The position numbers and the translations under genes were made by a program. A stretch of 64,000 bases of DNA from Aquipseudomonas alcaligenes (GTDB taxonomy: Bacteria > Pseudomonadota > Gammaproteobacteria > Pseudomonadales > Pseudomonadaceae), in assembly GCF_003205495.1 (NCBI RefSeq), contig NZ_QJRX01000001.1, positions 248,001 through 312,000 on the forward strand, given 5' to 3'. Below the pieces are notes generated by a model. The model had not been told where the DNA came from. It saw nothing but the letters and a program-made list of their open reading frames with translations, and ran no database searches. Of the stretch, positions 1 through 11,571 are shown one piece after another (positions within the stretch are counted from its first letter, which is position 1; each line of letters opens with the position of its first letter).

Positions 1-1
1 C

Positions 2-682
2 CCGCTCACCGGCACCCTGTTCACCGTCACCGGCAAGTTGCCGATGCTGGTCGAGCTGAGCCGCAGCGGCGAAGTGCTGCGGCGCATCGCCCTCAAGGGC
101 TTCGCCAATCCGGAAGGTGTGGCCGTGCTGGAAAACGGCATGATCGCGCTGACCGACGAGCGCAAGCGCAACCTGTCGATCTTCGAGCTGGACCCGCAGA
201 CCCGCGAACTCGACCTGGCCGACGCCAAGCCCTTCGACCTGGGCTTCCCGGACGCCGGCAACAAGGGCTTCGAGGGCATCGCCTGGGACCCGGCGCAGCA
301 GCGTCTGCTGCTGGGCAAGGAGCGCGCCCCCACCGCCATGTTCAGCCTGGGCAGCGACGGCCAGCGCCTGCTCGACCAGGAGCTGCGACCGCTGCCGAGC
401 TACGGCCTGGGCATGCGCAACCTGTCGGCGCTCAGCGTCGACCCGCGCACCGGTCATATCCTCGCCCTTTCCGCCCAGTCGCGCCTGCTGCTGGAGCTGG
501 ACGAGAAGGGCGAGCCGGTCAGCTTCATCAGCCTGCTCGGCGGCCAGAGCGGCCTGGAAAGCCGCATCCCACGCGCCGAAGGCGTGGCCATGGACGAGGA
601 AGGCACCATCTACATGGTCAGCGAGCCGAACCTGTTCTACGTGTTCCGCAAGGATGAGCCCTTCACCGCACCGCAAGGCTGA
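2..682 (+). CDS. SdiA-regulated/YjiK-like family protein, 5' end outside window
   Basis: The reading frame is already open at base 2 and ends with TGA at 680-682, so the N-terminus lies outside the window. The visible ~226 residues align by eye along their length with the complete paralogue at 4484-5407. Shared blocks include LFTVT near the start, GNKGFEG, LALS and SEPNLFYVF at the end. The family is a probable beta-propeller of unknown biochemical role, often exported. The complete paralogue has a signal anchor, which this copy probably also has upstream of the edge. It converges on the amidohydrolase gene, and the 69-bp gap is filled by a REP-like inverted repeat. The family call is confident; the function is unknown. 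Confidence 0.8.
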   Translation, partial: PLTGTLFTVTGKLPMLVELSRSGEVLRRIALKGFANPEGVAVLENGMIALTDERKRNLSIFELDPQTRELDLADAKPFDLGFPDAGNKGFEGIAWDPAQQRLLLGKERAPTAMFSLGSDGQRLLDQELRPLPSYGLGMRNLSALSVDPRTGHILALSAQSRLLLELDEKGEPVSFISLLGGQSGLESRIPRAEGVAMDEEGTIYMVSEPNLFYVFRKDEPFTAPQG

Positions 683-683
683 G

Positions 684-749
684 CGTAGGGCGGGTGCAAC
701 CCGCGCGGCACATCGCTACGGAAGAGCCGCGGGTTTCGCCCGCCCTACG
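684..749. repeat. REP-like inverted repeat between convergent genes
   Basis: Two imperfectly palindromic arms face each other: 684-705 starts CGTAGGGCGGGTGCAACC and 728-749 ends CGCCCGCCCTACG. Each arm can form its own small GCGGG...CCCGC hairpin, and together they make a long cruciform. It fills the space between the YjiK-like stop and the amidohydrolase stop. This is the architecture of Pseudomonas REP/BIME-type elements. It may also act as a bidirectional transcript end, although no T-run follows. Confidence 0.7.
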
Positions 750-751
750 AC

Positions 752-1786
752 TCAGCGCACGACGCTGTCGAAGCCCTGCAGTACGTTGATCGCGTTGATG
801 CCGATCTCCTCCACCGCATAACCACCTTCCATCACGAACAGGGTCTGCAGACCCAGCGCGCCGATAACTTCGCCCATGCGCAGGTAGTCCGGGCTGTCCA
901 GCTTGAACTGCGAGATCGGGTCTTCCTTGAAGGTATCCACCCCCAGCGAGACGATCAGCGCATCCGGCGCATAGGCGGCGATCTGCCGGCAGGCGGCGGC
1001 CAGCGCCAGGCTCCAGGCCGACCAGTCGCTGCCGGCGGCCAGCGGGTAGTTGAAGTTGAAGCCGCGACCGACGCCCTCGCCCTTCTCGTCGGCATAGCCG
1101 AGGAAGAACGGGTACTCGAAGCGCGGGTCGCCGTGAATCGAGGTGAACAGCACGTCGGCACGGTCGTAGAAGATGTCCTGGGTGCCGTTGCCGTGGTGAT
1201 AGTCGACATCGAGGATGGCCACCCGGCTGGCGCCCTGGTCGAGCATGGCCTGGGCGGCGATGGCGGCGTTGTTGAAGTAGCAGTAGCCGCCCATGTAGTC
1301 GGCCGCAGCATGGTGGCCCGGCGGCCGGCACAGCGAGAACACCCCGCGCGCGCCCTTGGCCAGCTCGGCCTGACCAGTCAGTGCGACGTTCACCGAGCTG
1401 CTCACCGCCTGCCAGGTGCCGGCGGTGATCGGCACGCCAGCGTCGAAGCTGTAGTAGCCGAACTTGCCGTCGATGCAGTCCGGAATGGTCTGGCGCAGGC
1501 GGCGGTTGGGCCAGGTGAACGGCAGCATGTCGTAGTCGCGACCCAGGGCCTGCCATTCGGCCCAGGCATCCCTGAGAAAATGCACGAAGCCTTCGTCGTG
1601 CACCCGCAGGATCGGCGCCAGGCCGAACTCGCGCGGCGCCGCCACCTCGCCCAGCTTCACCTTCTGCGCCCGCGCCAGCACCATGTCGGCGCGGCTGGGT
1701 TTCTCGAAGCAGGGCGTGAGCTGGCCGTCGATCAGCTCGAACTTGCCGTGGTGCAGGTGATGGTCGTCGCTGTAGATCGTCAGCAT
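752..1786 (-). CDS. acetylpolyamine amidohydrolase (class II histone deacetylase-like)
   Basis: A 344-aa cytoplasmic zinc hydrolase expected to remove acetyl groups from acetylated polyamines such as acetylputrescine and acetylcadaverine. All arginase/deacetylase-fold catalytic elements are present: the PGHH pair (His158-His159), zinc ligands Asp195 and His197 in DVDYHHGNG, Asp284 in GVDTFKED, and the transition-state Tyr323 in GGY. As I recall, this numbering matches the Mycoplana ramosa acetylpolyamine amidohydrolase. The ATG at 1786 is chosen because GGAGAGCC precedes it, although the frame stays open to 1924. P. aeruginosa has several paralogues (AphA, AphB), and I cannot say which is the orthologue. 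The stop lies against a REP-like repeat. Confidence 0.88.
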   Translation of the reverse strand: MLTIYSDDHHLHHGKFELIDGQLTPCFEKPSRADMVLARAQKVKLGEVAAPREFGLAPILRVHDEGFVHFLRDAWAEWQALGRDYDMLPFTWPNRRLRQTIPDCIDGKFGYYSFDAGVPITAGTWQAVSSSVNVALTGQAELAKGARGVFSLCRPPGHHAAADYMGGYCYFNNAAIAAQAMLDQGASRVAILDVDYHHGNGTQDIFYDRADVLFTSIHGDPRFEYPFFLGYADEKGEGVGRGFNFNYPLAAGSDWSAWSLALAAACRQIAAYAPDALIVSLGVDTFKEDPISQFKLDSPDYLRMGEVIGALGLQTLFVMEGGYAVEEIGINAINVLQGFDSVVR

Positions 1787-2101
1787 GGGCGGCTCTCCGA
1801 AGGCATGTGGATCCGTGGACGTGCGGGGCGGACAGCCCTTTCCCGGCGGGACTGGGCCCCGGCCTGGTGGCTGCGCACTGCAGAGCCGAGATCGTCCCGC
1901 CATCCACAACTCAGGTATAACCAATTGTTTTTATTGGCAATTAATAGAAATCGAGGACCAGGGCCCTGGCATCGATTCTAGGCAGCGCGGCGCTTGCGAC
2001 AGAACGATAGTTACGGACAAAAGGGGATAGATGTGGCCATCTTGCTCGGCAGGCGACCCCGCCGTAGCCCGGCACCCAGCCTTCCCCGATAGGCCTCGGG
2101 C
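1787..2101. other. 315-bp intergenic stretch with an AT-rich dyad upstream of the amidohydrolase
   Basis: No credible gene is visible here. The only notable part is an AT-rich patch at 1914-1955 in otherwise GC-rich DNA. It contains CCAAT (1921-1925) facing ATTGG (1933-1937), nested with AATTG (1923-1927) facing CAATT (1938-1942). On the minus strand, TTGCCA (1940-1935) and TATACC (1919-1914) could form a sub-optimally spaced (15 bp) promoter for the amidohydrolase, with the dyad as operator. The rest of the stretch shows nothing recognisable. Confidence 0.35.
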
Positions 2102-3274
2102 TCAGGCCCGCGCCGTCAGGTGCCGGGCAATCCCCTTGCGCAGCGGCAACAGGCCCTGCGCCACGCGCAAGCCGGCCCCACGCAGCAGCCTCGCCGGCAG
2201 GCGGTCATCGGTGTAGACATCCACCAGCAGGTTGGTGGCCTGGTACAGCGGCCAGGTCGCCAGGCGCTGCTGGCGCTCGTAGCGCGACAGCAGCGCCGGG
2301 GTGGCTATGTCGTCACCGCGGGCCCTGGCGCCCAGTACGGCCGCACTGAGCCGCTGCACGCTGCCCAGGCCGAAGTTGAAGCCATGGGCGGTGACCGGGT
2401 GCATGCCGACGGCGGCATCGCCGATCAGCGCGCAGCGCGGGCCGACCAGCCTCTCGGCATAGGCACCGACCAGCGGGTAGGCGTGGCGCTCGCTGGCCAG
2501 GCGCATGGCGCCCAGGCGGCGCTCGAAACGGCGCTCCATCTCGCCGGCGAAGGTCGACTCGTCCAGCGCACGCAGGCGTTCGATCTCGCGCGGCGGCAGG
2601 GTCAGCACCACGGACGACTGCTCGCCGTTGAGCGGCAGCAGGGCCAGGGTCTGGCCGTAGCCGAACCACTCCCAGGCGGTCTGCCGGTGCGGTTTCTCAT
2701 GGTCCATGCGGCACACCAGCATGGTCTTGCCGAAGTCCTTGAGCCGCGCGCCGATGCCCAGTTGGCGGCGGGTCTCGGAGAAGCGGCTGTCGGCGGCCAC
2801 CAGCAGCCGGGTGCGCAACAGCTCGCCGCCCGCGAGTTCCAGCTCGACCTCGCGCTCACGGTGGCGGATGGCACGCACCGCGACCTCGCAGCGCAGCTGC
2901 ACGTCGGTGCACTCGCGCACCGCGTCGTAGGAGGCACGGCGGATCGCGCGGTTGGCCACCAGCTGGCCGAGGCGTTCGGCGCCGGCCTGCTCGGCGCGGA
3001 TCTGCAGGGCGAACAGCGACGGGCCGTTGAACACCTGGGCGTCGCGCAGCACGGCGACCTCCTCGGCCGGCAGGCGCTGCCACAGGCCGAGCTTCTCCAA
3101 TAGCGCCTGCGAGGCCTGGGTCAGGGCGATCTCGCGGCCATCGAAGGCCGGGGCGGCCAGCGCGGTCTCGGCCTGGCGCTCCAGCAGGACGACCGACAGC
3201 CCCTGCCCGGACAGGGCGCGGGCCAGGCACAAGCCGGCCGGGCCGGCGCCGATGATGGCGACATCGTGGATCAT
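2102..3274 (-). CDS. FAD-dependent monooxygenase of the UbiH/UbiF/UbiM hydroxylase family
   Basis: A 390-aa aromatic-ring flavin hydroxylase of the family that adds hydroxyl groups to ubiquinone precursors. The dinucleotide-binding GAGPAG is at residues 9-14 after an initial hydrophobic strand. The second FAD motif, GDAAVGMHPVTAHGFNFG, lies in the C-terminal half and is typical of the UbiH/COQ6 group. The ATG at 3274 is chosen because the Rossmann strand starts immediately and GGAG precedes it; the frame is open much further upstream without family similarity. It is not next to ubiH-visC, so it is likely an accessory hydroxylase, possibly the UbiM type (5-demethoxyubiquinol hydroxylase), but the substrate is not proven by sequence alone. 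The AraC gene lies just upstream on the same strand. Confidence 0.8.
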   Translation of the reverse strand: MIHDVAIIGAGPAGLCLARALSGQGLSVVLLERQAETALAAPAFDGREIALTQASQALLEKLGLWQRLPAEEVAVLRDAQVFNGPSLFALQIRAEQAGAERLGQLVANRAIRRASYDAVRECTDVQLRCEVAVRAIRHREREVELELAGGELLRTRLLVAADSRFSETRRQLGIGARLKDFGKTMLVCRMDHEKPHRQTAWEWFGYGQTLALLPLNGEQSSVVLTLPPREIERLRALDESTFAGEMERRFERRLGAMRLASERHAYPLVGAYAERLVGPRCALIGDAAVGMHPVTAHGFNFGLGSVQRLSAAVLGARARGDDIATPALLSRYERQQRLATWPLYQATNLLVDVYTDDRLPARLLRGAGLRVAQGLLPLRKGIARHLTARA

Positions 3275-3351
3275 GGAGAGCACTCCGCGCGGCACTTGGG
3301 ATGCGCGCGAGTCTAGGGCCGGCGCCGCGGCCGGCCCTTGTCCCCGGTCAA

Positions 3352-4335
3352 TCAGCGGCGCAGTTCGCTGGGCGCCAGGCCGCTCCAGCGCTGGAAGGCA
3401 TGGCGGAAGCTGGCCGTCTCGCTGTAGCCGAGCTCTTCGGCGATCAGGTAGATCGGCTTGTCGGTATTGAGCAGCAGCTGGCGCGCCCTGTCGTAGCGCA
3501 CCTCGTCGAGCAGGTGCTGGAAGCTGGTGTTGAGCTGCTGCAGGTGGCGGCGCAGGGTGCGCTCGGATCGGTGCAGGCGGGTGGCGACGCGCTCCAGGCT
3601 GGAACATTCGAGCAGGTTGCCGGCCAGCTGCTGGCGGATCAGGTCACGCAGGTCGTGGCGGCTGTGCAGCTGCGCCTCCAGCTGCATGCACTGCTGCAGG
3701 CCGTGCTGGTGGCTGACCGGGTCGGCCAGCGGCAGCGGCCGCTCGAGCAGCGCCGGGTTGAAGCACAGGGCGTTGCAGCCGGCGTCGAATTCCACCGGGC
3801 AGCCGAGCCTCTCGCCGTAGCTGGCGGCATGCGCCGGCGCCGGATAGGCCAGCAGCAGGCGGCGCGGGCGCACCGACTCGCCGAGCAGGTCCTGCACCAC
3901 GGTGAGCAGCGAGGCCAGGCACAGTTCGGTGTTGAACAGGGTGAGGGCCGGGTCGTAGCGGTAGCCGCTGGCGCTCAGGCGCACCTCGTCGCCGCGCACC
4001 TGCAGGTCGAGCTGGAAATAGGTACCGAGCAGCGCCGGGTGGGCGATGGCCAGGCGCAGCGCCTCGCCGAGGTTGCGGCTGGCCAGCAGGGTGTAGCCGA
4101 GCATGCCGTAGGCCGAGACGTGCATGCGCTTGCCCAGCAGCAGGCCGAGGGCCGGGTCGGCGCTGGCGGCCAGGGCGTTGGCCAGCACGCGCAGCTCCTG
4201 GGCGTGGCTGACCAGGCGGGTCGGAGTCTGCAGATCCTCGCCGTGGATGCCGCTGCCCTCCAGCACCCGCTCGACCGCTACACCCATGCGTTGCAGCCCC
4301 TGCACGGCCAGGGCCACGGTATGCAAGGTGGTCAT
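3352..4335 (-). CDS. AraC family transcriptional regulator with arabinose-binding-type N-terminal domain
   Basis: A 327-aa regulator: an N-terminal effector/dimerisation domain of the kind seen in Pseudomonas ArgR/OruR-like AraC proteins, followed by a C-terminal AraC DNA-binding domain with two helix-turn-helix units. The first reads RVATRLHRSERTLRRHLQ and the second lies within YLIAEELGYSETASFRHAF, ending at the usual W-x-G-x-x-P-S-x-x-R. ATG 4335 has GGAAGAG at suitable spacing. An in-frame ATG at 4362 would add nine residues and is possible. The gene is divergent from the YjiK-like gene at 4484 and codirectional with the flavin hydroxylase 77 bp downstream, so either could be its target. 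The effector is unknown. Confidence 0.85.
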   Translation of the reverse strand: MTTLHTVALAVQGLQRMGVAVERVLEGSGIHGEDLQTPTRLVSHAQELRVLANALAASADPALGLLLGKRMHVSAYGMLGYTLLASRNLGEALRLAIAHPALLGTYFQLDLQVRGDEVRLSASGYRYDPALTLFNTELCLASLLTVVQDLLGESVRPRRLLLAYPAPAHAASYGERLGCPVEFDAGCNALCFNPALLERPLPLADPVSHQHGLQQCMQLEAQLHSRHDLRDLIRQQLAGNLLECSSLERVATRLHRSERTLRRHLQQLNTSFQHLLDEVRYDRARQLLLNTDKPIYLIAEELGYSETASFRHAFQRWSGLAPSELRR

Positions 4336-4437
4336 TACGCGCTCTTCCGGTAACACTGACATGACTGCCGTTTCCGTTGCGGTGGTATTCGGTAACTCGT
4401 CCGGCGGCCCGACTCGGCATTCTTAAGCTTGAATTCA

Positions 4438-4458
4438 GCTGCAGATGTTTTGCTGCAG
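4438..4458. promoter_or_regulatory. paired GCTGCAG sites in the AraC/YjiK divergent region
   Basis: GCTGCAG at 4438-4444 is repeated at 4452-4458, with starts 14 bp apart. Because CTGCAG is palindromic, the pair reads both as a direct repeat and as an inverted repeat around ATGTTTT. It lies between the AraC start and the likely YjiK start at 4484. It could be an operator or a leader hairpin. The evidence is only the repetition and its position. Confidence 0.3.
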
Positions 4459-4483
4459 CATCCCCCGAATCGGAAACTTCTTC

Positions 4484-5407
4484 ATGCGCCGCCTGACCCA
4501 AGCTCGTGTCCTGCTGCCGACCCTGGCAGTGCTCGTCCTCCTGGCCCTGCTGGCGGTTGCCCAGCAGTGGCGCCTGCCCGAACGTGGCTGGTTCGCAGTG
4601 CAAGAATGGCGCCATGCCGCCGAGTGGCGCGACCGGTCGATCTGGCTGCCGGACTACCGCGCCAGCGTCCAGGCCCGGCCGATCGAAGGGCTGAGCGCCG
4701 ATGTCTCGGCGCTGACCTACGACCCGGAGCGGCGCACCCTGTTCACCGTGACCAACAAGAACCCGCAGATCGTCGAGCTGTCGCTGGACGGCAGGATAGT
4801 GCGCCGGGTGCCCCTGGTAGGTTTCGGCGACCCGGAGGCCATCGAATACATCAGCCACGACCTCTACGTGATTACCGACGAGCGCCAGCAGCGCCTGTTC
4901 CGCGTGCACCTGGACGAGGACACCGAGTTCGTCGACGCCGCCGAGTCGGAGCAGCTGTCACTCGGCATCGGCCTGAACGGCAACAAGGGCTTCGAGGGCC
5001 TGGCCTACGACGCCGCGGGCCAGCGCCTGTTCGCCGCCAAGGAGCGCGACCCGGTGAGCATCTACGAGATCCACGGCTTCCCCCATACCAACCCGGACAA
5101 GCCCTTCGCCGTGCACGTGGTGGATGACCGCGAACGCGACGCCCGGCTGTTCGTGCGCGACCTGTCCAGCCTGCAGTACGACGAGGGCAGCGGTCACTTG
5201 CTGGCGCTGTCCGACGAGTCGCGCCTGGTGCTGGAGATCAATGCCGATGGCCGGCCGATCAGCAGCCTGTCGCTGCTGCGCGGCCAGCATGGTCTGGAGA
5301 GGAGCGTGCCACAGGCGGAGGGCGTGGCGATGGACGACCAGGGCCGCCTGTACCTGGTCAGCGAGCCCAACCTGTTCTACGTGTTCGAGAAGCAGGCCAG
5401 GCCCTGA
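4484..5407 (+). CDS. SdiA-regulated/YjiK-like family protein (complete paralogue)
   Basis: About 307 aa. After a short positive N-terminus (MRRLTQAR) comes one hydrophobic stretch (LLPTLAVLVLLALLAVA), which suggests a signal anchor or signal peptide. The rest is a YjiK-type domain, probably a beta-propeller, with the same conserved blocks as the partial copy at the window start (SADVSALTYD, GNKGFEGLAYD, SEPNLFYVFE). An upstream in-frame ATG at 4445 exists, but 4484 gives a normal signal sequence and has GGAA upstream. It ends back-to-back with crc, its TGA immediately followed by the complement of the crc stop. The family is named after an SdiA-regulated E. coli locus; the molecular function is not established. 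Confidence 0.8.
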   Translation: MRRLTQARVLLPTLAVLVLLALLAVAQQWRLPERGWFAVQEWRHAAEWRDRSIWLPDYRASVQARPIEGLSADVSALTYDPERRTLFTVTNKNPQIVELSLDGRIVRRVPLVGFGDPEAIEYISHDLYVITDERQQRLFRVHLDEDTEFVDAAESEQLSLGIGLNGNKGFEGLAYDAAGQRLFAAKERDPVSIYEIHGFPHTNPDKPFAVHVVDDRERDARLFVRDLSSLQYDEGSGHLLALSDESRLVLEINADGRPISSLSLLRGQHGLERSVPQAEGVAMDDQGRLYLVSEPNLFYVFEKQARP

Positions 5408-6187
5408 TCAGACGCTGAGCAGCCAGTCGTAGTCGACGATCAGCGGCGCGTGCTGGGAGAAGCGCGGCTGGCGCGGCAGCTTGGCGTTGCGCACCACGCG
5501 GCGCAGGCCGGGCGTGAGCAGCTGGTAGTCGAAGCGCCAGCCGAGGTTGAGCATCTCCGCCTGCTCGCTGTCCGGCCACCAGCTGTACTGGTCGCCTTCG
5601 CGGCTGACCTCGCGCAGGGCGTCGACATAGCCCATGTTGCCGATCACCTCATCCAGCCAGGCGCGCTCGGGCGCCAGGAAGCCCGGTAGCTGCTGGCAGT
5701 CGCGCCAGTTCTTCACGTCCAGCTTCTGGTGCGCCACGTACAGCGAACCGCAGTAGATGTACTCGCGGCGCTTGCGGCGCTGCTTGTCCAGGTAGCCGGT
5801 GAAGTCGTCGATGAACTTGAACTTGTGGTTCAGGCTCTCGTCGCCGCCCTGGCCGGACGGCAGCAACAGGGTGGCGATGCTCACCTTGTCGAAGTCGGCC
5901 TGCAGGTAGCGCCCGTAACGGTCGGCCATCTCGAAGCCGAGGCCGTGGATCACCGCCTTGGGCTGCAGGCGCGAGTAAAGCGCCACGCCACCCTGGGCCG
6001 GCACCTCGGCATCCGCCGCATAGAGAAAGTAGCCATCCAGCTGGTAGGCCGGATCGTCCAGTTCGAAGGAGGAGACTCTTGTATCCTGCAGGCAGATCAC
6101 GTCGGCATTCTGGGCCTGCAGCCAGCTGAGCAAACCTCGCTCGACCGCGGCCTGAATACCATTCACGTTCACGCTGATGATCCGCAT
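5408..6187 (-). CDS. crc: catabolite repression control protein Crc
   Basis: A 259-aa protein with the exonuclease III-like fold (starts MRIISVNVNG; SQHAPLIVDY near the C-terminus). Pseudomonas Crc has lost nuclease activity and acts with Hfq to block translation of mRNAs carrying A-rich AAnAAnAA sites, imposing carbon-source hierarchy. The identity rests on the length, the family sequence and the hallmark divergent position next to pyrE. The ATG at 6187 has GGGGG upstream, and earlier in-frame codons reach into the promoter. A reasonable sigma70 promoter lies at 6244-6215. Two candidate Crc/Hfq sites in this window are listed separately. The stop is back-to-back with the YjiK-like gene. Confidence 0.93.
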   Translation of the reverse strand: MRIISVNVNGIQAAVERGLLSWLQAQNADVICLQDTRVSSFELDDPAYQLDGYFLYAADAEVPAQGGVALYSRLQPKAVIHGLGFEMADRYGRYLQADFDKVSIATLLLPSGQGGDESLNHKFKFIDDFTGYLDKQRRKRREYIYCGSLYVAHQKLDVKNWRDCQQLPGFLAPERAWLDEVIGNMGYVDALREVSREGDQYSWWPDSEQAEMLNLGWRFDYQLLTPGLRRVVRNAKLPRQPRFSQHAPLIVDYDWLLSV

Positions 6188-6214
6188 AAATGGCCCCCAA
6201 AAACACCAGCATGT

Positions 6215-6244
6215 ATGATACCCGAGCTCATTCCCATTAGCTAA
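6215..6244 (-). promoter_or_regulatory. putative sigma70 promoter of crc
   Basis: On the minus strand, TTAGCT (6244-6239) and TATCAT (6220-6215) are separated by 18 bp, about 20 bp before the crc start region. The -10 is good and the -35 weak. It lies in the crc-pyrE divergent spacer. Confidence 0.45.
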
Positions 6245-6291
6245 ATTCATGGGGCCCGAACCCCATAAATCCGTGCCGTGCGGGGCTTTTC

Positions 6292-6933
6292 ATGCAGGCG
6301 TACCAACGCGAATTCATTCGTTTTGCCATCGAGCGCGGCGTGCTGCGCTTCGGTGAGTTCACCCTCAAGTCCGGGCGCACCAGCCCCTACTTCTTCAATG
6401 CCGGCCTGTTCAACAGCGGCCTGGCGCTGGCCAAGCTGGGACGTTTCTACGCCTCGGCGCTGGTCGACTCCAGCATCGACTTCGATGTGCTGTTCGGCCC
6501 GGCCTACAAGGGCATTCCGCTGGCGGCAGCCACCGCCGTGGCCCTGGCCGAGCAGCACGAACGTGACCTGCCCTGGTGCTTCAACCGCAAGGAAGCCAAG
6601 GACCATGGCGAGGGCGGCACCCTGGTCGGCGCGCCGCTGGCCGGGCGGGTGATGATAGTCGACGACGTGATCACCGCCGGCACCGCGATCCGCGAGGTCA
6701 TGCAGATCATCCAGGCCCAGGGCGCCCAGGCGGCCGGCGTACTGATCGCGCTGAACCGCCAGGAGCGCGGCCAGGGCGAGCTGTCGGCGATCCAGGAAGT
6801 GGAACGCGACTACGGCATGCCGGTGGTCAGTATTGTGTCGCTGGAGCAGGTGCTGGATTATCTGGCCGGCGATGCCGAACTGAAGAAACACCTGCCGGCG
6901 GTGGAGGCCTACCGCGCGCAGTACGGTATCTGA
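6292..6933 (+). CDS. pyrE: orotate phosphoribosyltransferase
   Basis: A 213-aa enzyme that transfers phosphoribosyl from PRPP to orotate, giving OMP in pyrimidine synthesis; cytoplasmic dimer. The PRPP-binding signature, [13 protein letters not shown], is at residues 120-132, and the N-terminal [14 protein letters not shown] block is characteristic. The length is the family norm. ATG 6292 follows a GGGG stretch at RBS distance. It is divergent from crc, as in other pseudomonads, and followed after 19 bp by the DUF4124 gene in the same direction. The leader contains CCCC...GGGG followed by CTTTTC, which hints at an attenuator but is too weak to call. Confidence 0.95.
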   Translation: MQAYQREFIRFAIERGVLRFGEFTLKSGRTSPYFFNAGLFNSGLALAKLGRFYASALVDSSIDFDVLFGPAYKGIPLAAATAVALAEQHERDLPWCFNRKEAKDHGEGGTLVGAPLAGRVMIVDDVITAGTAIREVMQIIQAQGAQAAGVLIALNRQERGQGELSAIQEVERDYGMPVVSIVSLEQVLDYLAGDAELKKHLPAVEAYRAQYGI

Positions 6934-6952
6934 ACCAAACAAGGGAACGTCC

Positions 6953-7552
6953 ATGCGCACAACGGTCGCACTCGCAATCCTGGCCATGACCTCGGCCATC
7001 CAAGTCGCCCAGGCCGCCGGCAGTGGCACGGCCGTCGAGTACTACCGCTACCAGGACGACAAGGGGCAGGTGGTGCTGAGCCGCCAGGGCGTACCCCCGG
7101 AACATATCTCCAGGGGCTACCAGGTGCTCGACGACAAGGGCAGGATACTGCGCGAGGTGGCACCGGCGCCCAGCCTGGAAGAACGCCAGCGCCTGGCCGA
7201 GGAGAAAGCCAGGGCCAGCTCCGACGCCCAGCTGCTGCGCATCTACTCGGAGCCGAAGGACGTCGACCGCGCCCGCGACCGCAAGCTGGCCGAGCTGGAC
7301 GGCCTGATCAGCGTGGCGCAGAGCAACCTGCACTCGCTGCGCACCCAGCAGGCCAACCTGCAGGCCAAGGCCGCCGAGTTCGAGCGCGCCGGCCGCGAGG
7401 TGCCCGAGCACCTGCTGGTGCAGATCGACAACATCAAGGCCGAGCAGGCCGGGGTGGAAAAGGACATCCAGCGCTATCGCGACAACCGCACGGCCGCCGA
7501 GGCGACCTTCGCCGCCGACCGCGCGCGCCTGGTCAAGCTGCGCGGCGAGTGA
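6953..7552 (+). CDS. DUF4124 domain-containing exported protein
   Basis: 199 aa with a cleavable signal peptide (about residues 1-22, ending AQAA). A short DUF4124-like segment follows (YYRYQDDKGQVVLSRQGVPP). From about residue 75 to the end it is charged, Ala/Glu/Arg-rich and predicted coiled coil. DUF4124 proteins are periplasmic or envelope-associated, without a defined activity. It starts 19 bp after pyrE and may be cotranscribed. It converges with argB across an 18-bp gap containing a perfect GCGCCATCA/TGATGGCGC dyad. No enzymatic motif is visible. Confidence 0.8.
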   Translation: MRTTVALAILAMTSAIQVAQAAGSGTAVEYYRYQDDKGQVVLSRQGVPPEHISRGYQVLDDKGRILREVAPAPSLEERQRLAEEKARASSDAQLLRIYSEPKDVDRARDRKLAELDGLISVAQSNLHSLRTQQANLQAKAAEFERAGREVPEHLLVQIDNIKAEQAGVEKDIQRYRDNRTAAEATFAADRARLVKLRGE

Positions 7553-7564
7553 CCCCGCCGCGCT

Positions 7565-11061
<3,497 letters not shown>

Positions 11062-11092
11062 GCAGCGTCTCCCTGGCGGTTCATGCCCTGAC

Positions 11093-11548
11093 TCAGTGGC
11101 TACCCGAATGCCCGAAACCACCGGCTCCGCGCTGGCTGGCGTCGAACTCCTCGACCAGCTCGAAGTGCGCCTGCACCACCGGCACCAGCACCAGCTGGGC
11201 GATGCGCTCGCCGACGGCGATGGTGAAGGGCGTCTGCCCGCGGTTCCAGCAGGACACCATCAACTCGCCCTGGTAGTCCGAGTCGATCAGACCGACCAGG
11301 TTGCCGAGCACGATGCCGTGCTTATGGCCGAGCCCCGAGCGCGGCAGGATCAGCGCAGCCAGGCCGGGATCACCGATATAAATGGACAGACCGGTGGGGA
11401 TCAACAGCGTCTGGCCCGGCTCGAGGACGCTGTCCTCCTTGAGCATGGCGCGCAGGTCGAGGCCGGCGGAGCCGGGAGTGGCATACTGCGGCAGGGGAAA
11501 ATCGCTGCCCAGGCGCGGGTCGAGAATCTTGGCTTGCAGAGCGTGCAT
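11093..11548 (-). CDS. dut: deoxyuridine 5'-triphosphate nucleotidohydrolase
   Basis: A 151-aa trimeric dUTPase, hydrolysing dUTP to dUMP and pyrophosphate so that uracil stays out of DNA and dTMP precursor is supplied. The conserved motifs are visible in order: [44 protein letters not shown] and the glycine-rich C-terminal arm [10 protein letters not shown]. It lies between coaBC (23 bp) and algC (31 bp) on the minus strand and is probably cotranscribed with them. The length is standard. Confidence 0.95.
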   Translation of the reverse strand: MHALQAKILDPRLGSDFPLPQYATPGSAGLDLRAMLKEDSVLEPGQTLLIPTGLSIYIGDPGLAALILPRSGLGHKHGIVLGNLVGLIDSDYQGELMVSCWNRGQTPFTIAVGERIAQLVLVPVVQAHFELVEEFDASQRGAGGFGHSGSH

Positions 11549-11571
11549 GACGGGTTCCGTAGACGAATGAA

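Noticed and set aside
6250..6291. Attenuator in the pyrE leader (CCCC...GGGG followed by CTTTTC)
   Set aside because: The stem is only four pairs and the T-run is short; not enough support.
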